From: Biscogniauxia marginata
Taxonomy: Eukaryota > Ascomycota > Sordariomycetes > Xylariales > Xylariaceae
DNA: 64,000 bases
NCBI GenBank assembly: GCA_022695795.1
Contig: MU404071.1
Span: 474,812 to 538,811, forward strand
Reading direction: 5' to 3'
Shown here: in pieces, positions 1-11,900 of the stretch
Layout: every line of letters starts with the position of its first letter
Position numbering within the stretch: the first letter of the stretch is position 1
Made by a program: the position numbers and the translations under genes
Notes under the pieces: model-generated
Told to the model about the DNA's origin: nothing
The model's database searches: none
Seen by the model: the letters and a program-made list of their open reading frames with translations, nothing else

Positions 1-303
1 ACGTCCCTGGCCGTCCACGTTTCTCCCGAAGCGAAGAGCACCGAAAGTAGCGAATCAAGACCGGGGGTGCCGTGCAGCTGCGTGCGTGCGAAGTGGGAAC
101 CTGGAACCTGGAACTTGATGCTGCCGAGTCCAAACCTACCAACTTATTAGTCCCATTATCCGTCGAAGCCACAGCCGGCTTGATCCTGTCCTTTTTTCTT
201 TCTGCCTCTCCCGCCCTTCCCTTCCTCCTACCTGTTTGTTTATTCCGAATGTCGTCTTGGAAGGTAGAGCCGAAGCTTCGGTGAGGAGATTCCTTGGTCC
301 AAC
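1..303. other. 5' flank of the first gene
   Basis: This stretch lies upstream of the ATG at 304. It contains a pyrimidine-rich segment around 190-240, common in fungal leaders. No separate gene is supported. The gene at 304 could have an additional upstream exon or a leader intron here, but I see no pair of splice sites that would improve the protein. Confidence 0.4.
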
Positions 304-2196
304 ATGTTCCTACACTCGGGTGCGAGTTTACACGGCCACGAGTATTCCAACCGGCCCTCGCCAACTGCTCCCAATGCTGCTCATCGCCGCAATCCGCTCC
401 TACGATCTACCCTCACGGCTCCTATAAATCGAAATTCTATCCATCATCCCGAGTCTCCTAAGAATGAACCTGCTTGTCCTGAGTTGAAACGGCCGAGACC
501 CGTGTCGGAGTATACACCCCGACAGACAGACACCGTCGTGAGGTTTCAAGAGCCCGTGCCCAACCCGGCTGCAAAGCCCGAACCTATGAGCATGAGCGAC
601 GATGAAGGTTCCATTGTCTCCGATAGTGATGCAAGCAGGGCCTCGTCTACGGCTCGTCGACGCCGGAGACGGGTGGTCCGGAAGAGCACAAACTACGTTC
701 TAGCTCAACCCCCTCCGAAGCTGCGCAACAAGCAGCGCATAATCCATATCCGGCCAAAGCTGTTGCTCCAAGTCCAGCAGCTGTCGGCAGGCCAGCGGCC
801 AAGGCCGGCTATCGATGTCTATCCTGCGTCCGCCATTACGGGGTCGATATTTGCGCCCTTATTGAAACGCTTCCCGCGAATTGCTCGGACCAAGAGAGAA
901 TTGGGCATCCAGGATGTCATGCTAGTAAGGAGCGAGGATTATGGCTCGCAGGCTCCCGAGTCCGATAGTGATGGAGACGAGGACAACATCAAATCACGCG
1001 ACTTGCTAGCAATCTTGACCCCATTAAGGACGGAGGACAAGGCCGAGATTGTTCTAGCTGACGGAACCGTATGGGTAGCCACCCCGAGGGTCAGTGGCAA
1101 TAACTGCTCTTACGAGTTCGTTTCTGTTGATTCGCATGGGAACACCACCACGGCTCGATGGGTACGCAAGCAGATTGTATCCAAATCCTTACCGACTACA
1201 CCAACTACGACGGCTCCGCCAGTAACAAAGATGCAGCCGCCAGACTACAAGTTTACATTTAGCATTATCGATCCCAATTGTCGTCGCCACCCCATAATGG
1301 CTACTCTTACCAACTCGTCTTTTGAAATACTCGATTCTTACACTACCGTTTCCCAGTCGGCTAATCGGTACCCGCCGACCTCTACCTTGCTATCTTCACC
1401 TTCACTAGCTAGTGACGAAAAGCCCAACAGGGACCGCATGACGCAACAGGTTGAAGAATGGCAGAAGTCTTTTATCTCTATCTCGGCTATCTGGGTAGCA
1501 CTCCGACATGGCTGGGCCCCCAACTGTAAACCCGCGGACGTCGTGTCGCCGTCTGTTTCGTGCCCTACATCGCCTACCGACGGAAACATAATAGGCCGTG
1601 GCCGGGCCTTCAGTATCAGTCCGGAGGCCAAGTCAAAGTTTCGCAGCTTAGAACCCGCATATCGAAGAAAATGCCTACCGGACACACAGATACCTAGTCA
1701 ATCGGTCCTAGGTGCACTACCTAGAAGGGCCACGTCAACCGGGGCAGCGTTCTTCCAGAAACGGAGGACCCTGCAAAGGGAAAGTTCTGAGCCGGCCGAA
1801 GAAAATGAAACTGAGCGGGTGAAGAAGTTAAGTAGAAGGGCATTTAGTGGTGATTGGCACGTTGGTGTGCGGAAACCGGACCAGCAAACTTCGTTAGGAG
1901 AGATGCTGGAATTCGAGCCTTCGGCGGTATCATCCGAAGGATCCAGTTCAAGCCGTACCTCTGCACCAGCTCCTCCCCCATTGCCTACTGGACGACGTGC
2001 TACCTCGGCTTACTATCCTCATAACCCGTTAGTGCCTGACCTCGGTGCTCAGGTTGGTGAAGGGAGCGGGTTGTCACACAGTATTGCGACTCGGGATATA
2101 GCTAGAGAAGGAGATGTGGATGAGGCTAACCCGAGAAGTCGACATCAAAAACTGAGGAGCCTTGGGAATTGGATTCGGAAGCTTTCGGGGCGATAG
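304..2196 (+). CDS. Conserved ascomycete protein of unknown function, 630 aa, basic and Ser/Pro-rich
   Basis: A single uninterrupted frame of 630 residues ends in TAG at 2194-2196. I do not recognise a named domain, but it reads like a real intracellular protein: Ser/Pro-rich N-terminus, an acidic patch (SDDEGS, about residue 97), an Arg-rich stretch (RRRRRR, about 120) followed by a Pro-Lys segment (QPPPKLRNKQR), a folded-looking middle containing DPNCRRHPIMATLTNSSFE (about residues 325-345), a WQKSFISISAIWVALRHGW segment (about 390-410), and a disordered Ser/Pro/Arg-rich tail ending in a basic helix (GNWIRKLSGR). No signal peptide or membrane segment is visible. The basic stretches would suit nuclear or nucleic-acid association, which is inference only. 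The first ATG is used; a later start at the MSMSDDEGS methionines (about 586) would leave the folded core intact. I believe similar uncharacterised proteins occur across filamentous ascomycetes, but I assign no function. Confidence 0.8.
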   Translation: MFLHSGASLHGHEYSNRPSPTAPNAAHRRNPLLRSTLTAPINRNSIHHPESPKNEPACPELKRPRPVSEYTPRQTDTVVRFQEPVPNPAAKPEPMSMSDDEGSIVSDSDASRASSTARRRRRRVVRKSTNYVLAQPPPKLRNKQRIIHIRPKLLLQVQQLSAGQRPRPAIDVYPASAITGSIFAPLLKRFPRIARTKRELGIQDVMLVRSEDYGSQAPESDSDGDEDNIKSRDLLAILTPLRTEDKAEIVLADGTVWVATPRVSGNNCSYEFVSVDSHGNTTTARWVRKQIVSKSLPTTPTTTAPPVTKMQPPDYKFTFSIIDPNCRRHPIMATLTNSSFEILDSYTTVSQSANRYPPTSTLLSSPSLASDEKPNRDRMTQQVEEWQKSFISISAIWVALRHGWAPNCKPADVVSPSVSCPTSPTDGNIIGRGRAFSISPEAKSKFRSLEPAYRRKCLPDTQIPSQSVLGALPRRATSTGAAFFQKRRTLQRESSEPAEENETERVKKLSRRAFSGDWHVGVRKPDQQTSLGEMLEFEPSAVSSEGSSSSRTSAPAPPPLPTGRRATSAYYPHNPLVPDLGAQVGEGSGLSHSIATRDIAREGDVDEANPRSRHQKLRSLGNWIRKLSGR

Positions 2197-4126
2197 AATT
2201 GCCTTCAGCTTCCCGGACAAAGAAGCAAACATAAAGAAACACAAAAATTTCGAACACCGAAGATACGACCGACCCCACGATAGGAATCTTGTATCAACAT
2301 GTAGAATGGGCCGGGCAGGTTGGAGGAGACAACGAATTTCTTGGGTCACGCATTGGGTAGACGTCGTCCTTTTGTTGGTTGGTGTTCAAAAAGAAATACT
2401 AAGGCGAATTGGTTCGGCATGGCAGATCGCTAAGTTTAAGAAACTTTGGTATGCTTCGTAGCTTGAGACTTGGGTTCCTCCCTGATGGCGTTCCTATTAT
2501 GAAAAGGGCTCTTTAGGGTCTTCAGGAGAGGTTGCTCTACTGTTGTTGCCAGGGCGGTCTGAGTATAACTTATGTTGAGGTCTAGAGAAGACAACCTGGC
2601 AACAGGCTTGTGTGTTCGTAAAATCACGAAGAAAACAAAACATATGAAAATGCTGGAGAGGCCTACCCCTTGGGCTAACTTCTATACATATACTTTATGT
2701 CTCATCTCATATTTTGGGTTATGAGTGTGATGTGTGAATTAACTAGAGGTCTCGGCTTTGACAAAATAATAAATAGCCTACCTAATGGTTTGGAACAAAC
2801 AATGTGAAGAAATAAGCTAGATAACATTGGTAACCTATTCGGCCTGATCTCGCCATAACGTCTAAAAGTAAACTAATTACTCTGCTTCCCTCCCACCTCC
2901 TCAAGATGATATACATATAGGACGTGGCTCAAGTTATGCACGAGATATTAAGCCTCATTCACTTAACCCTATCGGTCAAGAAAAGAGGCTGGCAACTAAC
3001 TCCCTGCAGTCTCCAGGTCAAACACTATACCGGATAGGTTAGCATGTATCTGTTTAGCTACGTATATATGTAATTGTTCAATGACTAACCACAGCTTCCT
3101 GTATGTAGGAGATGAGAGCTAAGCTGCCTAGAAGGCTACGTAGCTGATCGAAGCGTGGGCTTTTTTCTTCTCTTTGCACCCTCCCCTCCCCCCTCCTTAC
3201 CTACTTACCTCTTGTCCTTAATTTACAGGTTAAACGTCGTTCCTTTGCATAAGAGGTAATGTACCTAGTTAGGTAAATTCTGTTTTCAGCGCAGAGTCCC
3301 ATTTGCAAAGTTTGACAATGTTAATAGAGATCTTTCCCACAACGTTGCTCTATATAGGTATATTGATCTATCTTAGTGTAGACCTGTAAGGTGAAAAGGC
3401 GGAGTTTCCTAGGTAGTTAGGGAACAGGGGAGGAGGGGGGCGATACGCTATGGCAAGCATCCTACACATGTATAACCCACACATGGTGGATGAGCGGACC
3501 TGAGGGCGGAGTATGCACGTCCAACTATGATCCCCGTCAAAGACTACTAAGAAAGAACTAATAATAAGTCTACCCGAAGCTCAACCGAATCCGGGGGTAG
3601 AATTGAAGAACGAATAATGGATTTCTGGATGTGCTTCTCGTCCTTGAATTACTGGATTCCATCTGTGTAATTTTCGAAAAAGCTTTCTCCCCCCCCTTTT
3701 CGTCTTCTTCCCCTACTTCTCTCTGGATTTCAATGGTTTCGGGGTGTTGTCCTGTCTCGTCCCAAAACTAGTTCCGGTTCCGATTCAATCTAGTAACTAT
3801 TGGCACACACTCTTTTCTCGTTCTAGTTGACCCACTGTTAGATATAGTCTGGGAATAGTAACAAAGTAAGCGACGGTTGAAGAGAGAGGAGAACGGCGAG
3901 ATCACTGACTTATTCCTCTACCACTCGCCCCCTTCCTCGATCATTTCATTCATTCACAGGAGCCGATTAGGCATAATCACCTACTTACTACCTACAGAAA
4001 AGCCATTCATTCTATTCCATCCCGTGTCCTCTCGTTCTGTCGAGATATCAGACACGCGATAGGAAGCCCATAAGGCTATAAGGCTATATCTATCATACCG
4101 GCACAAAATAACCAAAAGAAGAAAAA
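2197..4126. other. Intergenic region upstream of the MFS transporter gene
   Basis: About 1.9 kb without a supported gene. It carries the 3' flank of the preceding gene and the promoter and leader of the transporter. CT-rich tracts occur at about 3170-3200 and 3680-3725, as is usual upstream of fungal start sites. Short frames here, such as one of about 60 codons near 3877-4062, have no protein-like features and probably lie in the leader. Confidence 0.5.
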
Positions 4127-6249
4127 ATGGCCAGCTTCAATGGCCCTTCCTCTTCCTCCTCCTCGACCGCAGCAGCGGTGATGGAACTCGAACCCATCCA
4201 CCTACAGATGTCCCCGATCCCGATCCCCGTCTCGGCCCCCGATCGGAGGGAGGCCGTCATCGCCAGCGCGCTACCCGGTGAAGGAACATCTCCCCACCCG
4301 CTCCCGCTCCCGCGGCCGAGCACGGCGACCGAGGTCGTGCAGCGGTGGAACTATCCGCGGGCTAACATCCCGCGCGTGGCGGCTTGCTTCTGGTCTTTCG
4401 TTGTGATGGGGGCTAACGATGCCGCTTATGGGGTGAGTTGACAAACTATATTGGTTTTTATTTTCATTTTTCGTGACCTTCCCCTTCTCCTCTGCTGAAG
4501 CAATTTCTTGGGTTGAGAAAGGAAAATGAGAAGATATCTTGAGTTGCTTTTTTGGTAATGAGAGATGATAAAGAGTTGTTCTGACGAAAATTCCTATAGC
4601 CGCTTATACCTTATGTACGTGACGCCGCCACTACCCTGGCCCTTTTTCCTTTCAAAAATAAAATGTAGCAACTTTCTCTTGATCTATAGATGATACGTTA
4701 CGACAACATACATTATATATTGCAATGAGTGAAGTTACCTACTAACGATGAAAAAAAAAACCCCCCGACCTTCTTTCCCATTCTAGATCCAAAAACATTA
4801 CTCGCTCACCTACCTAATCGTCTCGCTCATCTTCCTAGCCCCTTTCGTCGGCTACACGATGGCCGCATTTCTGAACAACTACATCCACATGCGTGTGGGC
4901 CAGCGGGGCGTCGCCTTCATCTGCTCGCTGTGTCATCTGGTTGCCTATGCCATCGTCGCCGCTCACCCTCCGTACCCGCTGCTAGTCATCTCCTTCATCC
5001 TTGCGGGCTTCGGGAATGGTATCGCGGACGCCGCATGGAACGCCTGGATTGGAAATAGTGAGTTAATTTTGGAGTTATTTATTGCCTCTTATAACCTGTC
5101 TCGGGAGTAGAGCCTGCCTATTCTGGCATTTTGTATGAGTTTTCATTCCCGAGACACGTTTCATGGGTTGAAAAGCAGACCAAATATCGCAATTAGGTAC
5201 TGACTTTTTTTTTTCCCTGCAGTGGCACATGCGAACGAACTCCTGGGCTTCCTGCACGGCTTGTACGGAGCAGGGGCCGTCTTAAGTCCCCTCGTGGCCA
5301 CGACGATGATCACCAAGGGAAACCTACCGTGGTACTCCTTTTACTACATAATGGTGGGGTGAGCCCCCCAAGCCTTCGCTCTGATTTCTCATTCGACTGC
5401 TTGTTGCCTACTCCTCGGTGAAATTATGATTGGTTGACTGGCGGCTGCGAGTATTATAGATCGGCATGGCCGTCCTCGAGATCGCAACCTCAGTGTGTGG
5501 CTTTTGGAAGGCGACGGCCCACGTGTACAGAGAGTCGCTGGAGAAGCACTCTGATTCTATTAATAGCAGCCTTAAGGAGGCGTTGCTTAAGAAGCCCAGT
5601 GCGCGTGTTGTTTGGCTATGCGCTTTGTTTTTGTTAGGCTACGTCGGCATCGAAGTCGCCCTCGGCGGCTGGATCGTCGAATTCATGCTCCAGGCTCGCC
5701 ACGGCGAGCAGTTCGCGAGTGGCATGACAGCGACGGGATTTTGGTTGGGCTTGACAATCGGACGAGTCGTTCTGGGTTTTGTGACCCCTCGAATTGGAGA
5801 GAAGTTTGCTATCATGGTAAGTTTTACACGGCCACAGTCTTTCACTTTTTGAACCCTCGCATGGCTATTTAGTTATGTTACGACGTCCTGACCGGTGACG
5901 GGTCTAGATATACCTACCTCTCACGATGGGGTTGGAGCTCATCTTCTGGTTAGTGCCGAAGTTCATTGTGTCGGCCGTTGCGGTTGGGCTCCAGGGTTTC
6001 TTCCTCGGCCCCTTGTTCCCAGCTGCTATAGTGGCTATGTCTAAGCTGCTTCCCCGTCACCTCCACGTTGGAGCTATTGGTTTTGCGGCAGCTTTTGGTG
6101 GAAGTGGCGCGGCTATCTTACCGTTTGCCGTTGGAGCGATTGCACAGGCCCAGGGCGTCCAGGTGTTGCAGCCAGTTATCCTCGCCCTCCTGGGGGTCAT
6201 ACTCCTGTTGTGGATTGGACTGCCTAGAATCGGCAAGAAGGAGGAATGA
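4127..6249 (+). CDS. Major facilitator superfamily transporter (Bsc6/fucose-permease-like), 5 exons
   Basis: Proposed exons are 4127-4432, 4787-5057, 5223-5353, 5460-5816 and 5908-6249, giving a 468-residue membrane protein. The N-terminal 80 residues are hydrophilic and Ser/Pro-rich (cytosolic). Membrane segments start at VAACFWSFVVMGANDAAYG (about residues 84-102) and continue through YLIVSLIFLAPFVGYTMAAF, AFICSLCHLVAYAIV, LLVISFILAGFGNGIADAAW and the last exon (LGPLFPAAIVAMS, AAAFGGSGAAILPF, VILALLGVILLLW), so about 12 in total. The ANDAAYG, GFGNGIADAAWNAW and GLYGAGA motifs match the fungal Bsc6-like branch near sugar permeases; the substrate cannot be told. All introns are GT-AG. Intron 3 must use the weak donor GTGGGG at 5354 to keep frame (YIM|IGMAVLE), because the better-looking GTGAGC at 5359 shifts the frame. 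The C-terminus is short and charged (RIGKKEE). No neighbouring pathway genes point to a substrate. Confidence 0.88.
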
Positions 6250-7016
6250 GACTCGAGGATAGCCGAGTATCTCAGCGGGCGCGGCCGTTTGAGATTCGAC
6301 TAATAGTAGTATTGTAGAAGTAGTGGTACCTTAGGTAGTTGTTACTTTCGTCTTTGGACAAATAGGAGAGCAACGGGAACGGGAAATCCTACCTGACAGA
6401 GGATTTTCATGCAGTTTTCTTATTAGGAAACAATAATATGTCATACTCGCGTCAACGTGGCTTTTATATGCCGAACCTACCTAACGCTTACCGGTCGTAT
6501 CTCAAGCTCTTCTCCTCTTCAGAGTAACCCGAGCGAGATGCGAGGCGTTCATGCAGGTAGGGTCTGTCCAGCCGGCTTTTTAGGCCTATCCGCAGGATCC
6601 GCAAGTGTAACGATATGTAGAAAAACCCGACCCGACTGCTGCTTTTGGGAACCGGTAGGAGTTGCAAAGGACATTGCATATGTATATAGGCCTTCTGGAA
6701 GACCCCCCTACGTGTGGCACGGTGTTCGTAGGTATGTAGTAGCTCTGAAGCTGAAGCTTGTGGAGCGTACACATGTAGTCACTCGAGCTTCTGGCTGTAG
6801 TAGCTCTTCTCGATGCGAGTATCCGTCTGTCGGCAGCCAAGGACGCTCCGTGTATGCTGTGCACACCACTCGAGCCGTCCCGTCTTCTGCCGGCATCCGC
6901 TTCCAATATTGGTGACGTATGGTTCTTTTGCTTTGGAAACGCGGCATATCCAAGGGCTCTGAGACAGGTATGTATGTATGTTGTTCGAGTCGTGGTGTTG
7001 ACTGACATTGTATACC

Positions 7017-7069
7017 TTATCTACCTAGGTAGATAAAGTAAAAAGGTAGGTAGGTAGGTAGGTATGTAG
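7017..7069. repeat. 20-bp palindrome (TTATCTACCT / AGGTAGATAA) followed by (GGTA)n
   Basis: Positions 7017-7036 form a perfect 20-bp palindrome with arms TTATCTACCT and AGGTAGATAA. Eight bases later a (GGTA) run of five units occupies about 7045-7064. This is the densest copy of a motif that recurs in the intergenic DNA of the window. Confidence 0.85.
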
Positions 7070-7425
7070 ATGTATTTATTAGTCTGAGTGTAGGTAGAGA
7101 CTACCGAGTACATCCGTCTGGTCTAGTCGGGTATGGCACGATGCCTAACGGGTCAAACTTAAAACCTCGAGGTTAGCTCTGATGCCCCGCTGTATGTATG
7201 CCTGCCGGACCCTAATGCGGGGCCATCAAGTGACTGGCCCAGCTTACACAGCACTTTACGCGCATGCAATGCATGCCTAGGTAGGCAGGTATGTACCTAC
7301 GCGGGTCGGGTTCCGCGTAACGGTGGCCCCAGCCCCTCTGTCCCTGCAAGAAGGTCCTGTAAGGTTACCTAAAATACAGCGACACGCCGGGTCCACTAAT
7401 CGCAAAGCTGTCTTACAGTGTTAAG

Positions 7426-7483
7426 CAAGGCTGCTGCTCTCTATCTTGTCTTGCACGCATTACGTTCTCGTGCAGCAGCCTTG
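7426..7483. repeat. 12-bp perfect inverted repeat with nested inner stem
   Basis: The arms CAAGGCTGCTGC (7426-7437) and GCAGCAGCCTTG (7472-7483) are perfectly complementary across a 34-nt loop. Inside the loop TGCACG (7452-7457) can pair with CGTGCA (7469-7474), an alternative that competes for part of the outer arm. It lies far from both neighbouring genes. Function unknown; a transcribed hairpin or a remnant of a small foldback element are both possible. Confidence 0.7.
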
Positions 7484-8680
7484 AATGACTCGTGAAGCTC
7501 TTTAATCAGCAGACTTCCTGCACATAATTCCTGCACCTTTAACTATCAGGTGCTCTTCATCTAATAGAATTGCTTATTTCCTAGCTACTCATCCCGGGGG
7601 CTTGCAGCAACTACATGTATTGATATGCAATCAACCATAACCTACCTAACCTACATGTAGTAGGTACATGAAACATACATAAGTGTAGAGGTAAGGTATG
7701 AACCGGCATGAGAACATCTGATCGAACCAAACCACCTGAGATGACTTGGGGCTCCGTTTTCTCCCCCCTCCTTTCCTCTCGCCTCCTTTCCGCTTCTTCA
7801 TGGAGAAAATATAAGTTTCCTGACAGAACTATAGGAATAACGGTGAAAGGGTAGAAGGTAGATTGGGGAGAAATCAAAAGAAACTGGTTACGCATAGGTG
7901 AGACTTTCAATATCCATACATCTCCTAACTTGATTTGACTTATAAGATACTACCTAGGTACGTGAGGTACATATATGTAGGTATGTATCTTGAGTGTACC
8001 TTGCGTTCAATGGAGGCTGATTCCTAGGCTAAGATTAACCGGTGACATACCTCCAAGCACGGACCCTGTGAATCGTAGGAGAGGTACTTTGAATTAATCA
8101 TCATTGATTGGCAATTCATCACCAGGGCTCCCACCAGCTGGCAACGGGGATTTCCACTACATTACGCCAAATACAATACGCAGAAAGACGCGGGAACACT
8201 TGGGAAAAGGCACAACCCCCGCCCCCTTAACAACTTCAGCCCCCCCTTTTATTTTTTTTATTTAAATTTTTTGAACAAAGAAAAAACTCCGACCGACAAA
8301 ACTGGCAGCGCTAGTAATAACAAAGTACCTGCGTATCGTAGGTATGTTCTCAGCTTTTTGTCATTCTTGACAGATATTTACGACCCACCTGACGTCTTCC
8401 CCCCCTCAGCCCCCTCTTGTCCCTCACCCCCGTCTCTCACCCGTCCCTCAACCCCCTGCGTCTTCGGCTCGAGGCATTCGCTATTCGCTGGGCGCACTCG
8501 CAAACCCGTCAGTCCAGACGGGAGGCCATCGGATCTAGCACGAAGCGCAACGTCGCACCAATCTGCTAATCTCCAAGGTAGCTACGGGTAGTTTATCGAT
8601 TTCCTCCATGACATTCGAGCTGCGACATGTTCTTGTGGATTGCTCTGTTATTCCTCTCGCCGCACCACACAATCTCTTCG

Positions 8681-8870
8681 ACCACCTTCACCACCACCAC
8701 CACCACCAGCATCACCACCAGCATCACCACCACTACTACCGCCACCAACGAATAGCATCGGGGCGGTATTAAATATTGGATATTTAGCGTTGAGTAGTAG
8801 CACGCTCTCGACGCCGTTGAGTTTGATTCGACCCGACTTGGCTCGACTCGACTCAACTCAACTCAACTCC
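8681..8870. repeat. Low-complexity CCA-rich tract and ACTCA/ACTCG pentamer run in the blm10 leader
   Basis: Positions 8681-8750 are a CCA/CCACCAGCAT-rich tract. Positions 8841-8870 are a run of ACTCG and ACTCA pentamers. Both sit within 275 bp upstream of the blm10 ATG, so they are probably in the promoter or 5' leader. Confidence 0.7.
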
Positions 8871-8954
8871 CAACGATCCTCTATCGCCGTGTAACCAACC
8901 AACCAAACAACCAACCCGTCCGCAATCCCGATCCCATCTCCGTCTACGCCCGTC

Positions 8955-11900
8955 ATGGATGAAGGACAGGACCTTTCGTCCAGCGCTGCCTTTTCGGCCC
9001 AATTCCTAAGCACCATAGCTGCCGCTGATACCATCTCCCGCGCGACGTCGCCTGGCTTGCCGCCTCCAGCTGATGCTGTTGATGATAGCAAACGTTACCG
9101 AACCCGCACATTCGCCTACTTCCAACTCCTACCGTACCCCGTCGAAGAGGAGGCCGAGCGGGATGCTGCCTTACAGGGGATCCTCAAACAACTCTACATA
9201 GCTATCAAGGCCGAGGACTTCTCCCCCGGAGCTCTACACTGGACGCGCCAGCTGCAGGGATGGCTATCTCTCAAGTTCGATATACCACGCGAGCTGCGTG
9301 CCAGGCTTGCTAGGTTATATTTCCACCTTACCCTAGCTCCTGGACTGGACAATAGTACGGCTGATCGTTTTTCGAGGATGTTGATATCCCTCACCAGGTA
9401 CGTTACCCCCTCCCCTCCCCCCAAAGGGGTCGAGCTAGCTGAGCCTGGGGCATATCTGACCTGGTAACTGACCGCTGTCTTTCTCCTTTTTACAGGAAGA
9501 AGCACTTTCTAAAGCCTCAAGAAGACTTGATCCTCGACTGGAGACCGCTATGGAAGGAGATCAAGGCTTCAGTTTTGCCTGAGGAGGCACCTGCTCACCA
9601 CTCGTCCAGAAGGCGAAAATATCTGTGGAAACTATGTCTACACTCACAGTCGTATTTCGACCCTAAAGAGAGGCTCCCCATGTTAGAGGAGGTCCTGCCG
9701 TACTTCAGCGCGTCTGATCTCCAAAATGCCTACATAGCGGTCGGAGTCTTGAACGTTTTAATGCCCACGGCCCCAGCACCGCCAACTGAACCGCAGTCCC
9801 ATCCCTCCGATTTCGTGCCTACCTTCTTCCATCTGTGGTCGTTGATGACCCGATCCAGAGTCTTCGACACCGCTTTCATCGATATTTTTTCGAGGATGGC
9901 CAGGGATTATCTCTCCTGTCGCCATGTGCCCTTTACAGAGCATGGCATTTTCAGCCGCGAGCAGTCTGATCTTATCTTTACTGCTATCCTGCGCTTGACT
10001 GACATCCCTGTCGGCCAGGCTAATTCACCCTATACCAATATCGACTACTCGTCCGGTATGGGCGTCTTCCTAGAGAAAGACAGGAAAAAACACCCGATAT
10101 CTTATATCATTGCCCGGTGGATAGTGTCGTCAATGTCACCACATTGCCTGGAAAAGGACAGTTCGGTCTTGAATAGCCTCGAGGGACTGATGGAGTCGAT
10201 TGATACCTTCTTCCATCCTTCTAACCATGGCTCGTGGACCAAGATGCTCGCCCAGCTAACGTATTATCTCACTGAGCTATTTGTATCACGCTGGAATAAA
10301 GAGCAGAGCGGAGAACAGGACACTCCGCCAGAGCGGCGGATCAATGATGCAATTAAGCAGCGGTTTGTTCTGAGTCTGCGAGAGGTCACCTTTATGGGGC
10401 TCTTTGGCAAGAGCACCTCCGTGGCCAGCATGTACTTCGGCGCTCTGCAGAATCTAACCTATCTTGAGCCTGACCTGATACTGCCCGGCGCCTTACAAAG
10501 ATTCTACCCTAGCCTACAGGGCTTAGTTGAGGTGCACCGGACGACGTCGAGTCTCATCGGCTTGCAGATGATTGCTAATGTGATATCACGTCAAAAGGGG
10601 TTTCGTTGCCATATTACTGCTCTGTTGGCCTTGGCTTTGCCAGGGATCGATGCGAACGATCTCAACAAGACGCAGTTTACCTTGAACTTCATCCAGAGTG
10701 TTGCGTACAGTATTCCGTTTGCTGCATTAGCAAAGGAGGACAACAAAATCCACGACACAAGCTTGGCCATGCAATGGGTTCAGGGCGAAATGGAGCGTAT
10801 GGAGCGCGAGGGCCAAGACGTCAAGATTGATTACAAGAATGAGCTGAGTGACGAAGATGAGGCAGATATTGCCCGCTCATCGACCGCCGGCTTTGGCGAA
10901 TTCGTATTGACTCTGCTGGGCAAGGTTTTCACCTTACTCGAGAACTTACCAGACTCATCCCAGTTACGGTCGGGATCTCCCGAAGATAACATCATCAACA
11001 CACTGCCAGCTGCATTGACCCCCATGTTTGCATCGCTGTCTCCCGAACTCTTCGATATGACTTTGGAGAAACTCGCGACCTTCGTTTCTTCTCACGTGGT
11101 CCACCAAGCTCGAGATGCTATGGCCTGGATTTGTAATGCGCTGTGCAAAGTAAATCCCGAGAAGACGCTTAAGGTGTTTATCCCCATGTTAATAATCAAT
11201 ATTCGCAACGAGATTGACTACAACGGGGCTGCTTCCGATCGGAATAGTGGTACTGAAGTTCTCCCGCGTGATAGGGCACTAGTCTGGCATGTTAGCATAC
11301 TGAGTATGTGCGTCGTCCATGTCGGCAGTGAAGTGCTCAAGTACAAGAAAGACCTTTTCGATGTTGCCGAATACATGCAAGAGAAATGCAGGGGCCTTCC
11401 GACGATTCACATTAGTAACTACATCCACCACTTACTCCTCAATCTTACACACACATACCCGATCGACACTGCTCTATATGAACCTGAAATTATCAAGCGT
11501 GGTCTGGATGTCGATGACTGGGGCAAGACGACAGACCCAGCAGATTTGACGATCAGGTGGCACCGGCCAATACCGGAAGAGATACAGTTTGCTGTTGAGC
11601 TCTTTGAATCACAAGCTGGGGGAGCTATGCGCAGGCTAGAATCCTTTATGAGCAATAAGCCACCAGTCAGCAGGAAAGGGAAAAACAAGGAGTGGTCAGA
11701 TGAAGTCTCCCGCCAGCTAACTCAGTTACGACTTGTCATCTCTGGTATCGCAACCCTTTTCGACCCTAAACGTGCATCTGGAGATTCCAACGGGCATGTT
11801 AATGGAAACGGCAGCGCAGGTAACGATGGTGACGAGATCATGCGGGATGACGATGACGAGGAAGACGACCCCCTGGCGGAGGTTGGAGAAGATGATGAAA

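Larger units (their letters stand above)
6250..8954. other. Intergenic region rich in TAGGTA/TACCTA motifs; includes the blm10 leader
   Basis: 2.7 kb with no convincing gene; overlapping frames on both strands at 6457-7008 have no domain, signal or splice support. It holds a cluster of TAGGTAGG-type motifs (7017-7069, 7273-7300, 7640-7660, 7950-7990), a 12-bp inverted repeat at 7426-7483, and low-complexity tracts in the blm10 leader. A C-rich and CT-rich stretch at about 8390-8460 probably belongs to the blm10 promoter. Confidence 0.5.

Noticed and set aside
1338..1685. 115-codon antisense frame in the first gene
   Set aside because: Shadow of the 630-residue sense frame, without its own features.
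6457..7008. Overlapping open frames on both strands (152 and 140 codons)
   Set aside because: No domain, signal peptide, splice logic or codon preference; both frames span DNA with short repeats, and being open on both strands is a composition effect.
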